DNA of 64,000 bases from Populus alba (Eukaryota > Streptophyta > Magnoliopsida > Malpighiales > Salicaceae), in the NCBI RefSeq assembly GCF_005239225.2, contig NC_133292.1, forward strand, positions 8,652,985-8,716,984. Reading direction: 5' to 3'. A program made the translations under genes and the position numbers. The notes below the pieces were generated by a model that ran no database searches, had not been told where the DNA came from, and saw only the letters and a list, made by a program, of their open reading frames with translations. Positions 48,822-60,167 of this stretch are shown piece by piece. The stretch's first letter is position 1, and each line of letters opens with the position of its first letter.

Positions 48822-51257
48822 GAATGTATGAAAGGTTTGTCTGAACAATGTAAGGGTTTATAAACAAGCTGCACAAATTTCATGCTAATACGAATCGCAA
48901 GAATTGTCCCGAAAAAAATATGCAAGCTGTACTGTTCTCAAAACAAATATCGCTACTTGAAATCGTTCCTTCTAGACTCAGTATGTGTTGTAGTTACCTT
49001 TAATTGCGCATAGGCTGTGTGGCACAAGGGCAAACAAGATTGACCATCATCAAATTAAGGGCTCAACTGATTATGGTTGTAAAGGACTAATTATGGTGGT
49101 CCAAGAGGGACCGTGGATGCATCATTGAACAATAAAAAGATAAACTAACTTCAAGCACTTTACAGACAACTCCAAGGAGTAAATTTGGTTTCTTGCCCTC
49201 CCTAATTTTCTCCTGGATAGCTACAACAATGTGTATCAACAAACGACTCGGTTATGTAATATCGTAGGTGGACTTAAAATCCAAATGCAGTCCCTTTGGG
49301 CCTATCTCAGGCTTACCAAATCTCAGTCCACTCGGATTAGCATAAGCCTACGAGTTTAACTCGATCTTGCTAAATATCAAAAAACTATCTCAACCTAATA
49401 ACTTAAGCTATTAGATGAGGTTCTAAAAAATAATTTATATTATTCTCTAATACATTTCCTAAAATGAAAGTCTTTTGGGCATGAAACTTGCACATGTTTA
49501 CATTACCTTGTGCTTAATTTTTATCAAATAAATAGGAATTGTGATATTCGAACTCGTAACTACTTGGTTATCAAGGTTTTGATACCATCTCAACACAATA
49601 GCTTAAACTATTAGGTGAGATCCCGGGAAATGAGTTATATTATTCTCTAACACTATGATGACCAGGAAAGTTTAACCAAGTACGGTGCTTGAGAAACCGC
49701 AGATGCGCCCCTGTGAGGCATACAGATGATTTGGTGGTTCTTGTATTATCAACGAGAAATTTTAGATTACTTCGCAGGTAATTAGATAAAGTCGTCAGAT
49801 TTCAGAGAATGATAAAGTTCTTTGAGTTTATGTTATGAGCTGATTCTAGTTCATAGTAAGTAGAAGGTGTTACGAATAAGAAGCACTTTTTTCTCCGTAT
49901 TAGGAGCTAAAACGGGTTAGGGATTCTTGTAGGGACAGACTCTTTTGGTAGAATTCATGGATAAGCCTTAATTTCACTCAGTTTAGCCAATGAATCTAAT
50001 GTCTTTCCCTTTGTTGAAATCAGTAAAGAGTGAAATAGAAAAAGAGAGAGAGAGCGCGGATATGAAGTTCTTATATCACTGTTAGACTTGTGAATTTTGA
50101 AGCATAAAAGAGTGTGTGTGAGTGCAAGGACTGTGAACTAACCCATATCTAGTCAAAGGCATGTGTTGTATTTCATCAACATAAGGATTGTTCAATTGAA
50201 AACACAATCTGGCTTTTTCTCGTTTGATCAAAAGCTATTAATTATGTGGTTAAAGCTTGAATCTTGATTTTTATAGATTAGTTTTTGTCCACGGTTTTTA
50301 GCTCACATAATTTAATATATTACTAGCTATTTTTAGCCATTTTTATATAAAAAAAACCCCAAAAAAATTCAATACATGTTATGTGGAGTTTTGTTTTTTT
50401 GGGCTGACCCAGGTCAACCCATCTAACCCGTAACCCGATCACTTGACCGGGTCGATGACCGGATAGAGTTTCAAAACTATGGGAAATAGCGCTGATGGGC
50501 TTACAAAACGATGTCGTAAGAAGAGATGAAAAGGACTGAGGCTGATTAATTATTTGGGCCAAGTATAAGCTGGAGCTCTCATCCACGGACCATTAGGAAT
50601 GGAACGAATTTGAAATGGCTAGATGGTGGCTTGTCACCTTGAATTCACATTCCGGTGTCAGTTGAGCATATTTAAAAGTAGTTACGGTTATTTTTATTTT
50701 AAGTATTTTTTATTTAAAAATGTATTAAAAAATTTAAAAATACTAAAAAAATATTAATTTAAAACAAAAAAAATTGAAATAAATTTATTTAAAAAAAATT
50801 GAAATACAAAAACATCATGTTTAACGGTTCACTTGCCAACCTGTGAATTAATCTATTAACGGTTCACTTGCCAAATCAAGAACTCAAATTTTCGAGCAAA
50901 AACAAAATGAAGGAAAAATACCACTAGTGTATTTCGATGGTTTTCTTCATGGAAGCCCACAGGAAGGGGAAATAGAGCTGATGGACGTACAAATAATGTT
51001 GTAAGAAGAGAGATGAAAAATTAAAAATACTAAAAAAATATTAATTTAAAATAAAAATAAAAAAATTCAATTTATTTTTTAAAAAAATTTAAAACACAGA
51101 AAGAAACATAATGATATTCATCTGCATTTAAGAGTCCCAACTCAATTTTAGAGGGAAAAAAAAAAAGAGACGCTGTAAATTGTCAAAAACTAATGCAAAC
51201 AAAATATTATACGCTGTCCGACGTGCGTGACAATCCTTTCGAAATCCTGTCGAAGTT
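48822..51257. other. Spacer with repeat debris
   Basis: No gene. Two related blocks ((A/C)TCTCAAC..AATA.CTTAA.CTATTAG.TGAG start) at about 49386 and 49586 are repeat debris. The region 50400-50480 has a GC-rich GACCCAGGTCAACCC...GGGTCGATGACCGG stretch typical of plant short interspersed repeats. AT-rich MITE-like sequence is at about 50675-50820, and a partial local repeat of the AGCTGATGG...ACAAA.GATGTCGTAAGAAGAGATGAAAA type at 50490 and 50975. Confidence 0.55.
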
Positions 51258-51779
51258 TCAAGGGCGATAGGACCTCAACTCTTCAATCAAAGCATTGAAA
51301 TCAGACCAAGAAGATCCACCTTCTTCAACAGCCTTCCTCGCCATTTCTCCTAGCTTATTTGCTCTGCTCCTCTTTTCCTCTGCTTCTTCACCCACCATGA
51401 TTCGAGTGATTGCCTTCTCTACAGCTTCACTCTTAACATGGTCTCCACGCACTCTAACCCATTCCTTGACTCCAACACCAACTTCAGTTCTTAAAACATC
51501 AGTCACCAACTTTTCATTATAGAATTGCTCAGCAAATACAGGCCATGTAATCAAGGGCTTCCCTGCAGTTATGCCTTCAAGAGTCGAGTTCCATCCACAA
51601 TGAGTCACAAATGCACCTATTGCTTCATGATCAAGAATCAACACTTGGGGTGCCCACCCTCTTATAATCAGCCCCCTGTCTTCCATTCTTTCCTCAAACC
51701 CTTCAGGTAACCAATCTTCCTTATCTTCTTCACTGTTTTTGTTTCTTCTAACAACCCAGATAAAATTAAGGACAAACAA
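51258..51779 (-). pseudogene. UGT C-terminal fragment (173 codons, open)
   Basis: Open frame covering only the C-terminal, UDP-sugar-binding half of a UGT73-type enzyme. It runs from NFIWVVRR through a complete 44-residue PSPG box ([20 protein letters not shown] onward, then [20 protein letters not shown], ending FAEQ) to a normal C-terminus (SYRP, stop at 51258). The N-terminal acceptor half with the catalytic His is missing; homology ends abruptly just upstream of NFIWVV. The open frame begins with TTG, not ATG. It is more diverged from copies A-E than they are from one another, so it derives from a different UGT gene. Truncated pseudogene is the best call. Confidence 0.85.
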
Positions 51780-52101
51780 TAAGACCTAATATGGGAAGAG
51801 AAGAGTGTTTTGGTGATGTTGCAGTTGAAGTTTTAATGGCGATGCATATTTACTCTTGACAAAAGGAGAAAACCGATTCATAAAGAGAGATAAAGAAGTA
51901 TTTTAAAGAAGTTAGTTTTAACATTATTTTAGTAATAAATTAGAGAAGAGTGCCTCCAATTTATTTTTTTTTTTTATTTTTAAATATTAATGTTCATTTA
52001 AAATTTAATTCTTAACTCGGTTGCTTTAAACATTTGAATTCGATTGGAAATATTCTAAACATGATGTGTGCTGCATGTGAAATTAAAAAAAGAAAGGGAA
52101 G

Positions 52102-52285
52102 CTAACCCTAATGGGTGAGATTTAACTGGTCAAATTATGTATTTATTTTTTATAGGTTATCAGTTTGAGTCCTATAAATTTCAGAATCATTAGAGATTTA
52201 CATAATTGTTAATTTTGAGGCTCGAAAGATTAATTAAAATACACACAAGCTGACCTAAACAACTATATTAATAAAAAAAAATAAA
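52102..52285 (+). mobile_element. SINE, copy 2, with target-site duplication
   Basis: A 184 bp element flanked by a 9 bp direct repeat AAAGGGAAG (52093-52101 and 52286-52294). It has a B-box-like GGTTATCAGTTTGAGTCC at about 52157-52174 and an A-rich tail. It aligns with 6717-6883. Structure and duplication length fit a tRNA-derived SINE; its 3' half resembles Salicaceae SINEs in style, an impression I could not verify. Confidence 0.72.
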
Positions 52286-53764
52286 AAAGGGAAGTTCCCT
52301 TCTATCCTTAGCAATTGAACCCAACAAATTCAGTAAACCCCCTTGTCTAGTATTTCCAGTGACATGGTTATTTTTCATTATTATTATTTTTACTTTGAAT
52401 ATTTGTAAGTTGCAGAAGATAGAAATGCTTTTGAAGAAAAGAATTTTAATGAAGACGCCATTTAATAGTAGAATGGACTTTCATACGGGTCATTATTTGA
52501 CAAGTCTAATAAATTGTACAACATTTGAAGCGTGTTTGGTGTTAATTATCATTTTTATTAATGATTTAATTCCATGTTTTAGCATATAGGTGCAAATCAA
52601 CATGCTTCAAGCTGGCGTTCCATGCTATAAATTTGTAGTTCAATATTGTCGGCTGACAATCCTATTGTCGTGGTTTTACCCTATTTTTTTTTTAACTTTT
52701 TTTGAAGTTACTTTTTTTTTACATTTAAAATAAAATGTGTTTCGGTTTTGCTTTTAATATTTTTTTTCTTTGACTTGGGGAAGAAATCAATTCATGCACT
52801 ATATAAAATGCATTAGATGCAAGCGTGCATGGATACACTACTCGAGAAAAAAATGTTCCATAAGACAAGAGTAATTAAATGTAGCTACGTATGAAGATAA
52901 CTGACAATTTTAAAATTCAAGAAGTATAGAAATAACATCCTACTGGATAATTAATTATTTTTTTTAAATGCTTAATGGCTTGAAATAAAAAGCTTAAATG
53001 AATAGTAGATATAACAAATAATTCATAATAGGCTAAGGTGACTAATAATTAATACTTATAAAAAATCTTTACTAATTAATGTGGGGATTCTTAAATATTT
53101 AAGCTAATAATTTTATAAAAAAAAAATATAATGATATTTAAAAAAATAAATTCTGAAAATATATATTTTAAAAGTGTTAATAATGTTGAGATTATAAATT
53201 TAGAACTTGAAATGCTCGTGGAATATTTATAATCCATGAGTCTTGTTTTTTTTTTAAATGAAAATCTGAAATATAATTAGATTTTTCTGATATTTAAATT
53301 ATATTTTATTTAAAATAATACATATTAAATTAATAAAAAATAATAAAAAAACCTACATGGGATCCAAAAAAAAAAAAATTCCAAATAAATATTAGGTTGG
53401 GCAAGTTGGACTTGTGGTACATGTTCGAGTAAACAAGGATGCTATAATGCATGAACGGCAAAACTGCACCCATACCCAAAAAAATTTAATCTGGAGCGCT
53501 GGATTAGTTAGCCCAGCACCCCCAGTTAACTGGATCCGGATTTAATGCGCGGACCCAATAATAAATGCTCGCATTCCCTAGCACCCAAATATAAATGGGA
53601 TCGGGCATAACACTCTGAGCACAAACCAAAGCTTTTTTTTTTTCAAATTTATAGAACAGAGTAAGAACAACTTCTTTCTTTTCAATTTAAATAGTATGAG
53701 AAGATTTAACTATTCTAATTTTAATTTGTGTTTGATTGTCATTGTGATAAGTATTTTACGGGAT

Positions 53765-53945
53765 AAAAAAATACACGTATAATATGAGATGTATCAAGTT
53801 GTGCTGGCCCTGTTGAGGAAGAACGCCGAGTTCATGTTTCCTTCTAGAGTGGGTTTTTTATATCTAGAAAATAGATATTTATTCATATAGTGTATTTAGT
53901 AGTATAGTATATTATGTTTTTTTAAAAAATTATTTTTTTAGATGA
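53765..53945 (+). repeat. Dispersed repeat R, copy 3 (partial)
   Basis: Matches 28955-29090 (TATCAAGTTGTG, GCCGAGTTCATGTTTCCTTC, TTCATATAGTGTATT.AGTAGTATAGTATAT). It ends about 40 bases before the left edge of the second segmental copy. Confidence 0.7.
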
Positions 53946-53987
53946 AGATTAGATTTTTACATTTTAAAAAATATTTTTTATTTAAAA

Positions 53988-54845
53988 AAATATATAGAAC
54001 TGAGTAGGGTTTCTTCAAGGCGAGTCATCTCAAACATTCATGTTCACCAATGGATGCTACATGTTCTCTTTCTGCTTTATCTTCAATGTTCCTGTTGCAA
54101 AGTGACAGCGGCTGATGTGCCTTGCCTTCCTGCAGTGTTCTGAGTAAGCTGGTTCCAGCTCATGGAAACTATTCATGAGGACTCCATAGCTTCTCACTTC
54201 TGATTCTGAAATCTGATTTAGCTTGTAAGTCCATTCTCAGTTGTCTGTTTTAAGTAATCTGGCAGTTGCATTTGCAGTCTTGTCTTCTTTATCTGGTCTG
54301 GTAATTCAGGCACTATAGAAGGTTCAAAATCTGATAGACTGAAACCACTCTTTTGTGGGGATCACATCGTTTTTGGGAATCAAAGAAAAACATACAGAAA
54401 AAACTCGTTTCATTGAAATTCAACCTTGGAATCCCGACCTTGTCAACAACTCCTGTAGCCCACAGAAACATCATGTTTGCCACGAGACAATTTGGGTGGC
54501 ATTCTTCAAGGATCTGTTAAAGTGGTGTTGAAGCATGCTTAAGGCCTTTAAGAGATCCGAATTCATGTTCCACGAATTATTAGAACTTAGGTTCTCACAC
54601 CCTTCAGGTAGCCCTGCCTCAGCGGAAGGAAATTTTATTATGTGAGTGCTGATATCAAGATCCAGTTTCTTGTCTCTTTCTATTGTTTTAGATAAGAGGG
54701 GTCCATTAAGGGGAGTGGAAACAACGGTTGCTTTAACCCCATTCCTAGTAACTAATCTTTGTCATGTCAACGGTTGGGATCATGTGGCCATGAGCCATAT
54801 ATGGGAGAAATAGGACATGAAAAGCTGATATGGCTGTGAATCTGT
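53988..54845 (-). pseudogene. UGT73-type pseudogene, copy E (5' part of copy B)
   Basis: Duplicate of the N-terminal part of copy B, from the (lost) start codon at 54845-54843 to the VLYIC region. The C-terminal half with the PSPG box is absent because the duplication edge falls inside the gene. It shares the ATG-to-ACA start loss and several shifts with copy B. It has its own two-base insertion near 54819 (CATGAAAAGCTG against CATGGAGCTG). Confidence 0.88.
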
Positions 54846-55712
54846 GTGGCCTGGTAGAACAGGTATAGATTTAGAGCAGAGGATTAAGCGGTCCGATGAT
54901 GGTTGGAAATTTGGGATGAACAAAAGGCTAGAAATAGAACAATGATTTATCCGCTGATTTGGGATGGCTGCAGAGACTAGGTTCGGGCATTATTTTCCCA
55001 TATCATATTCCAATTCTTGCTTTCCCCTCATCATCTTGTTTATGAGTTCAGATATGTATTGGACCTTAAGAAGAGAAATAGACAAAGATGACTTGGTTTC
55101 CAAGCATATTGTTGTGTCCTGGTAACCTTTGTGAAACATAAAATATATAAAATGATTGTTTCATGAAAAATGATTTCTTTTATTTACACATTTAGCAGTT
55201 TCTCTAAGAAAACTGGGTTAGAGTTGCTGACCCCTCCTATTAAAGAAACAATTTGAAAGACTAAATTTTCTCTGTGCCCACGAGGCATCCAATTGCTGAC
55301 AATCACAGTATATCATGTCGCAATATGCTCTCTCTCTTTTTTTTCCATGAATTTATTCTTTATTTCCTTCTGACATCCCAGTTGAAAAACAAGAGTGGTC
55401 TCGTCTGTGAATTTTCTTATTGATCTTATCTTTTCTTTGGGGTTGTCTTGTTTGGCCAGTCTTCTTATACTGCATTGTTTATGTTTCAAGTCTGACTTCA
55501 TGTCCAATTTTTTTTACTTGGTTGACAACTTTTATATATGAGCTCATGTTGGTGCATTTGGATTTGTGAAGTGAAATAAGATTTCTTAGGTTGCATTGTC
55601 ATGGTCATGACCGAAAGGGTTCTTAGATGGGTCGGGTAATGTGTGCTGTTTTGTATCTAACTTCGTGGCCGGACAACGAAAATTATAATCTTTCCTTTCT
55701 TATGATTGTGGG
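54846..55712. other. UGT flank, duplicated (left of hAT)
   Basis: Nearly identical to 36834-37737. No gene seen. Confidence 0.75.
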
Positions 55713-57451
55713 CAAGGTTGTCAAAATCGCGTTTTGACTCGTAAAATCGTACGTTTTTACGAGTCAAAACATGCATTACGGGTTGAATCGGTTGAAAAAA
55801 TAAAAAATCGGTAAAATCGGTAAAATCGGGTAAAATCGCGATTTTATACCCGATTCCACGATTTTGCTCTCTTCTCATTTCACCGCTGCCACCGTGCCAC
55901 GTGTTGCCTGCCTATTGGCTTTACCAGATCACATTTCTCTCTTCAGTCTTCTCATTTCACCGAAAACCAGGTTCTCACATTTCTCTCTTTTGCTCACTTC
56001 TCATTTCTCATTTCACCGAAGGTCCGAAACAGAACAGAAATGAGAAATCCCTAAAATCAGTCTCATTTCTCATTTCACCGAAACAGAACAGAAATCCCTA
56101 AAATCAGTCTCTTAATTTCTTTCTCTCAGCCAACAATTAACCACCGTCCACCTCCACAACAGCCCTCGCCGCTCATCGTTTTTGTTTTTCCACCATCGAC
56201 GGCGTCCTTTTCAGCAGCCACCGTGAGAACCAGAGTCCTTGACAACGACGTCTCTCCATTCTTCACCAGGTAAGTTACTCTGTTATTCCCTTTCGTTTCT
56301 TAAGTTGATGTTAATATTCACTGGTACTTCTTTGATTGAATTCGCAGGCTCCATCCTTGACTGCAATATTGATATGCATCTGCTCAGCCTCGGCCCTCGG
56401 TGCTCACTGCTCAGAATAGAGATAAGCTTCTCTCCAATCGTTTCTTACCATGTCTGTTTCTTTACAATTTAATGATGATAATTGTTAAAGAGTAATATTT
56501 TGATTCAAAGTTTCTATGGCTCTGTCTTGAATCGGTACTGAACTGAATTGAATCGCGGGTTGATCATTTTGCTGGCATATAGGATGTGAAGTAGAGGGTT
56601 GGTTGTTGATGACTGAAATACACAACTCACTCGCCGTAACATGGATTTCACTACCGATCTCAGTTTGCACCGAAAAAAGAGAATTTTGTTTGTGAATTTT
56701 AGATTCAAATATATATTGTTTGCACTACCGATCAGTTTTCACTACCGATCTCAGTTTGCACCGAAATACACAGCATTGTAATCGGTTTGCAGTTTGCACC
56801 GTAACATGGATGACAGATTTTGTTTGTGAATTTTAGATTCAAATGTATACTGTTTTTATTTATGTATAATGTTCAATGAATTAGTATTTTGTTTTGTAGA
56901 GGTTGGTTGGCTGTGAATACATAGAAGATGATTTATATATAAATATGTTGTTTCAATATTGCTTGCTTTTTTTTCTTGCATCTGTTTCAATTTTCACCCC
57001 AGCCTGCAGATTTCAAAGCACTGTCCATGGTAGATCTGTTTGGCTGGGTTTTTAGGAATTGGACTGAATTTAATGTCATTTTAGTATTATAGTACTGAAT
57101 TAATTGGACTGAATTAATGGGGTGAAAATTGGACTGAAAATTGTTGAATTTGATTGAATTGAATGTCATTTCAGTATTATAAGACTGAATTAATTTTGTC
57201 AATTGTTATGTATAACAAAATGGTAATTATAATCATAAAATGTTTGGATTGATTACAGGGTTGATTTGAGTTGATTCTTGAATTGTTGAACACTTGACTT
57301 GAAAAATCTGTTAAAACATGAATTTTTATTTGAAACATGAATTTTTTTTAATGTATTTCAAAATTTCTTACGATTTTACGATCCGTTTTTACGATCCGAT
57401 TTTGTGAAGGGCTTTCCATTTCATTCTAAAATTATGATTTTAACAACCTTG
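55713..57451. mobile_element. Non-autonomous hAT-like element, about 1.74 kb
   Basis: The insertion is exact when compared with the empty site in copy 1 (ATGATTGTGGGTTCTCGG at about 37722). Terminal inverted repeats are CAAGGTTGTCAAAATC at the left and, reverse-complemented, CAAGGTTGTTAAAATC at the right. The flanking 8 bp duplication is attgtggg (55705-55712) and attatggg (57452-57459), one mismatch. Eight-base duplications and CA-starting ends fit hAT transposons. No transposase is visible. The interior has a subterminal palindrome (55731-55770), a 50 bp direct repeat near 55995-56110, and a stretch resembling a gene 5' end with donor (CCAG|GTAAGT, 56270) and acceptor (TTCGCAG, about 56347). 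Confidence 0.82.
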
Positions 57452-57459
57452 ATTATGGG

Positions 57460-58695
57460 TTCTCGGTTTCAATTGCTGAAGGTCCAACGTTGGACCTTTC
57501 ACTTCTGAAATTCTCAGCTTATAGAAGTTCGGTGAAAATTTGGGCTTTTTATGTTTGTACCGAAGTTGGGGTGGAATCCTTATTTTTTAGCATGAATTTC
57601 AAGTCAACTTGAACCACCAGTTTCAAGAAACTAATGTCTAGCCGCTGAATTGTGTATTTGGGTTCAGACCTACTTAGCACTGCTGTCAACTGGGCTGGCT
57701 GTCTGAAGATCCGATGCCCTTAACCTTTTTATTGTTCAATCAAAATTTTGCTCCATTAAATCCTTTTGCCCGCTTAATCTACTGTCATTGTATGGTTTTT
57801 TCTCTTAGAATTTGAACTTTGGATCATATTCGAGTTCACCCCAATCCTCACCGCTGGCCCAGTCCAGTGGCTCATGATCATTATATGGTTGAAACCTTCA
57901 ATAAGGTTCCCCTCCTTTCATCATTTCTGGCATTCCTACGCCGTTCTTCTTTGCTTCTTGCATTCTAGATCGAGGATGATATCTACTTTGGAGAACTTCT
58001 ATCCTTTATTAAAATTCCTTATTCTTTGCTTGCAAATCTTGTTATTCACGGACTGAGGTGTTGGAAACTTGTGCTGCGAGTTATTTTCTAATAAAATAAA
58101 ATAAAATTCTTCGGGTTTTCTTTAATTATGTATGCGTAAAGATTATATATCCAAGTTTTCATCATACTTGGATGAGTACTTCCCGAGTTGCAGCTTGTGG
58201 TCAGCCAGGATCTTTAATTAGCTGGTTAAGGTGAGTGCTACTGCTAGCTTTATCATGTTTAACATTTTCAGAGATTCCCATAGGACTTCCTCCTTAACTA
58301 GACAAGTCCAGCTGTGATTTACGATCAACTGGGTTTAGAGCCATAACCCTTTAAGTGATTTCATGAATTAATGTTAGAATGGAATCAAAGTGTATTCTAG
58401 TGTATGGTTTTCGTTTTGAACAGAAAACAAGCCAACACATTTCAAATCAAGTAGTTTGTTTAGACTTTTAGACTTTGTATCCATTGGAGTCATCAATAAA
58501 GCTATCATGTCATTGAAACCACGGATATGTATGACTGTTGTATGGATGCAAAATTCATGTAGAACGCTCTTTCTTTTATTTTATTGAAAAACTAAATATC
58601 TGAGAAGCAACATTTAGCATTCTACGGGATACCTTTTTTTTCCCTTTTTCTTCTGACTCTTCTAGCTTTCAGAATGATGCAACAAGACAGTCTTG
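57460..58695. other. UGT flank, duplicated (right of hAT)
   Basis: Nearly identical to 37728-38958; this is the 3' flank of UGT copy D. No gene seen. Confidence 0.75.
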
Positions 58696-60167
58696 TTAAT
58701 GTGGTGCACGTTCTTGCTTGCTTGTCTCAAGGGCCTATAATTCTTCAAGAAATGCAGTTAAATCAGAGTAAGATGATCCTCCTTCTTTCGTAGCCCTCCT
58801 TGCCATCTCTTTCAGTACCCTTGCTCTGTTTCTTATTTCCTCAGCTTCTTCACCAACCATCAACTGAATAATTGCCTTCTCTATGTCCTCCTTCCTCACT
58901 ATAATTTTCTTTTCATATCTTGACCATTCCTGGGCACCAACTCCAATTCCTATTTTGAGAACATCGGTAATCAGCTTTTTATTGCAAAATTGTTCCGCAC
59001 CAAGTGGCCATGTGACCATCGGCACCCCTGCAGTCACTCCCTCCAATGTTGAGTTCCAACCACAGTGAGTCATGAACCCTCCAACAGCTTTATGATCAAG
59101 GATCACCACCTGGGGTGCCCATCCCGATACTATTAAGCCCTTCCCTTCCATCCTTTTCTCAAATCCTTCTGGCAACCACTCCTCCTTTTCTGCAAGCTTT
59201 GTTTGCTTTCTCTCTCTCACAACCCGAATGAAATTCTGTCCAGAAGCTTCCAGGGCCATGGCAATCTCAAGTAACTGAGCAGCGGAAAGGTTGAAGAAGC
59301 TTCCAAAACATATATATAGAACTGAGTTGAGGCTCTTTTTGGCCAGCCATCTCATACATTAATGTTCATCAAAGGAGGACACGTTGCCTCTCTCTGCCTT
59401 ATCTTTCATGTCCCTGTTGCGAAGGGACAGCGGCCCGATGTGCCATGTTTTCCTTTTTATTTCCATCTTGTAGTGCTCTGAATAAGCTGGTTCCAGCTCA
59501 AGGAAACTGTTGGTGAGGACTCCATAGCTTCTCACCATTGATTCTGATATTTTATCCATCAGCTTTGTAAGTTCATTCTCAGTTCTCTCTTTAATGAAAG
59601 CCGGCAGTCGTAATCTTGTCAGCTTTATCTGATCTGGTAAGCCAGGCACCACGAAGGGTTCGAAATCTGAATCTACTCCTTCGGGAGGTTCATAGCGTTT
59701 TAGGGAATCGAAGACACAGGAAAAAAACCTGTTCCATTGAAAAACAACCTTGGAATCCTGAGCTTGTTTGCAGCTTCTGTAGCCCATGGAAACAACATGT
59801 CTGCCACAAGACAACTGGGATGGCATTCTTCTAGGAGCTGTTCAAGTGGTTGCTGAAGCATGCCGATGGCCTTTAAGAAATTCGGAAGCATGTCAGGCGA
59901 GGGAATAGAACTTAGGTTCTCACATCCTTCTGGCAGCCCAGCTTCTGCAGAAGGGAATTTTATAATGTGAATACTGATATCAAGACCCAGTTGTCTATCT
60001 CTTTCAATAGTTTTAGAGCAGAGGGGTGCATTAAGAGGAGTGGAAACAATGGTTGCTTTCACTCCACGCCTAGCAAATAATCTTGCCATGTCAACTGTCG
60101 GGATCATGTGGCCATGAGCCATATATGGGAAAAATAGAATATGAAGCTGGTATGGCATTGAATCCAT
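58696..60167 (-). pseudogene. UGT73-type glucosyltransferase pseudogene, copy D
   Basis: Best-preserved member of the cluster, intronless as is usual for many UGT73 genes. The ATG is at 60167 (MDSMPYQLHILFFPYMAHGH start; the GHM..P His is the expected catalytic base). A four-base contraction of a GT repeat near 59714-59720 shifts the frame after GTGFFPV. A GAA-to-TAA change at about 59358-59360 interrupts DEH-CMRWLAKK. A TAG at 58735-58737 cuts the last 13 or so codons. The PSPG box is complete (WAPQVVILDHKAVGGFMTHC then [20 protein letters not shown]). Three separate lesions make a working enzyme unlikely. If intact it would be a UDP-glucose:phenolic O-glucosyltransferase of the scopoletin glucosyltransferase type. 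Confidence 0.9.

Larger units (their letters stand above)
51780..53987. other. AT-rich spacer before the second duplication copy
   Basis: Holds a SINE (separate entry), AT-rich DNA without genes, and the end of repeat R at 53765-53945 that abuts the left edge of the second copy. Confidence 0.6.
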
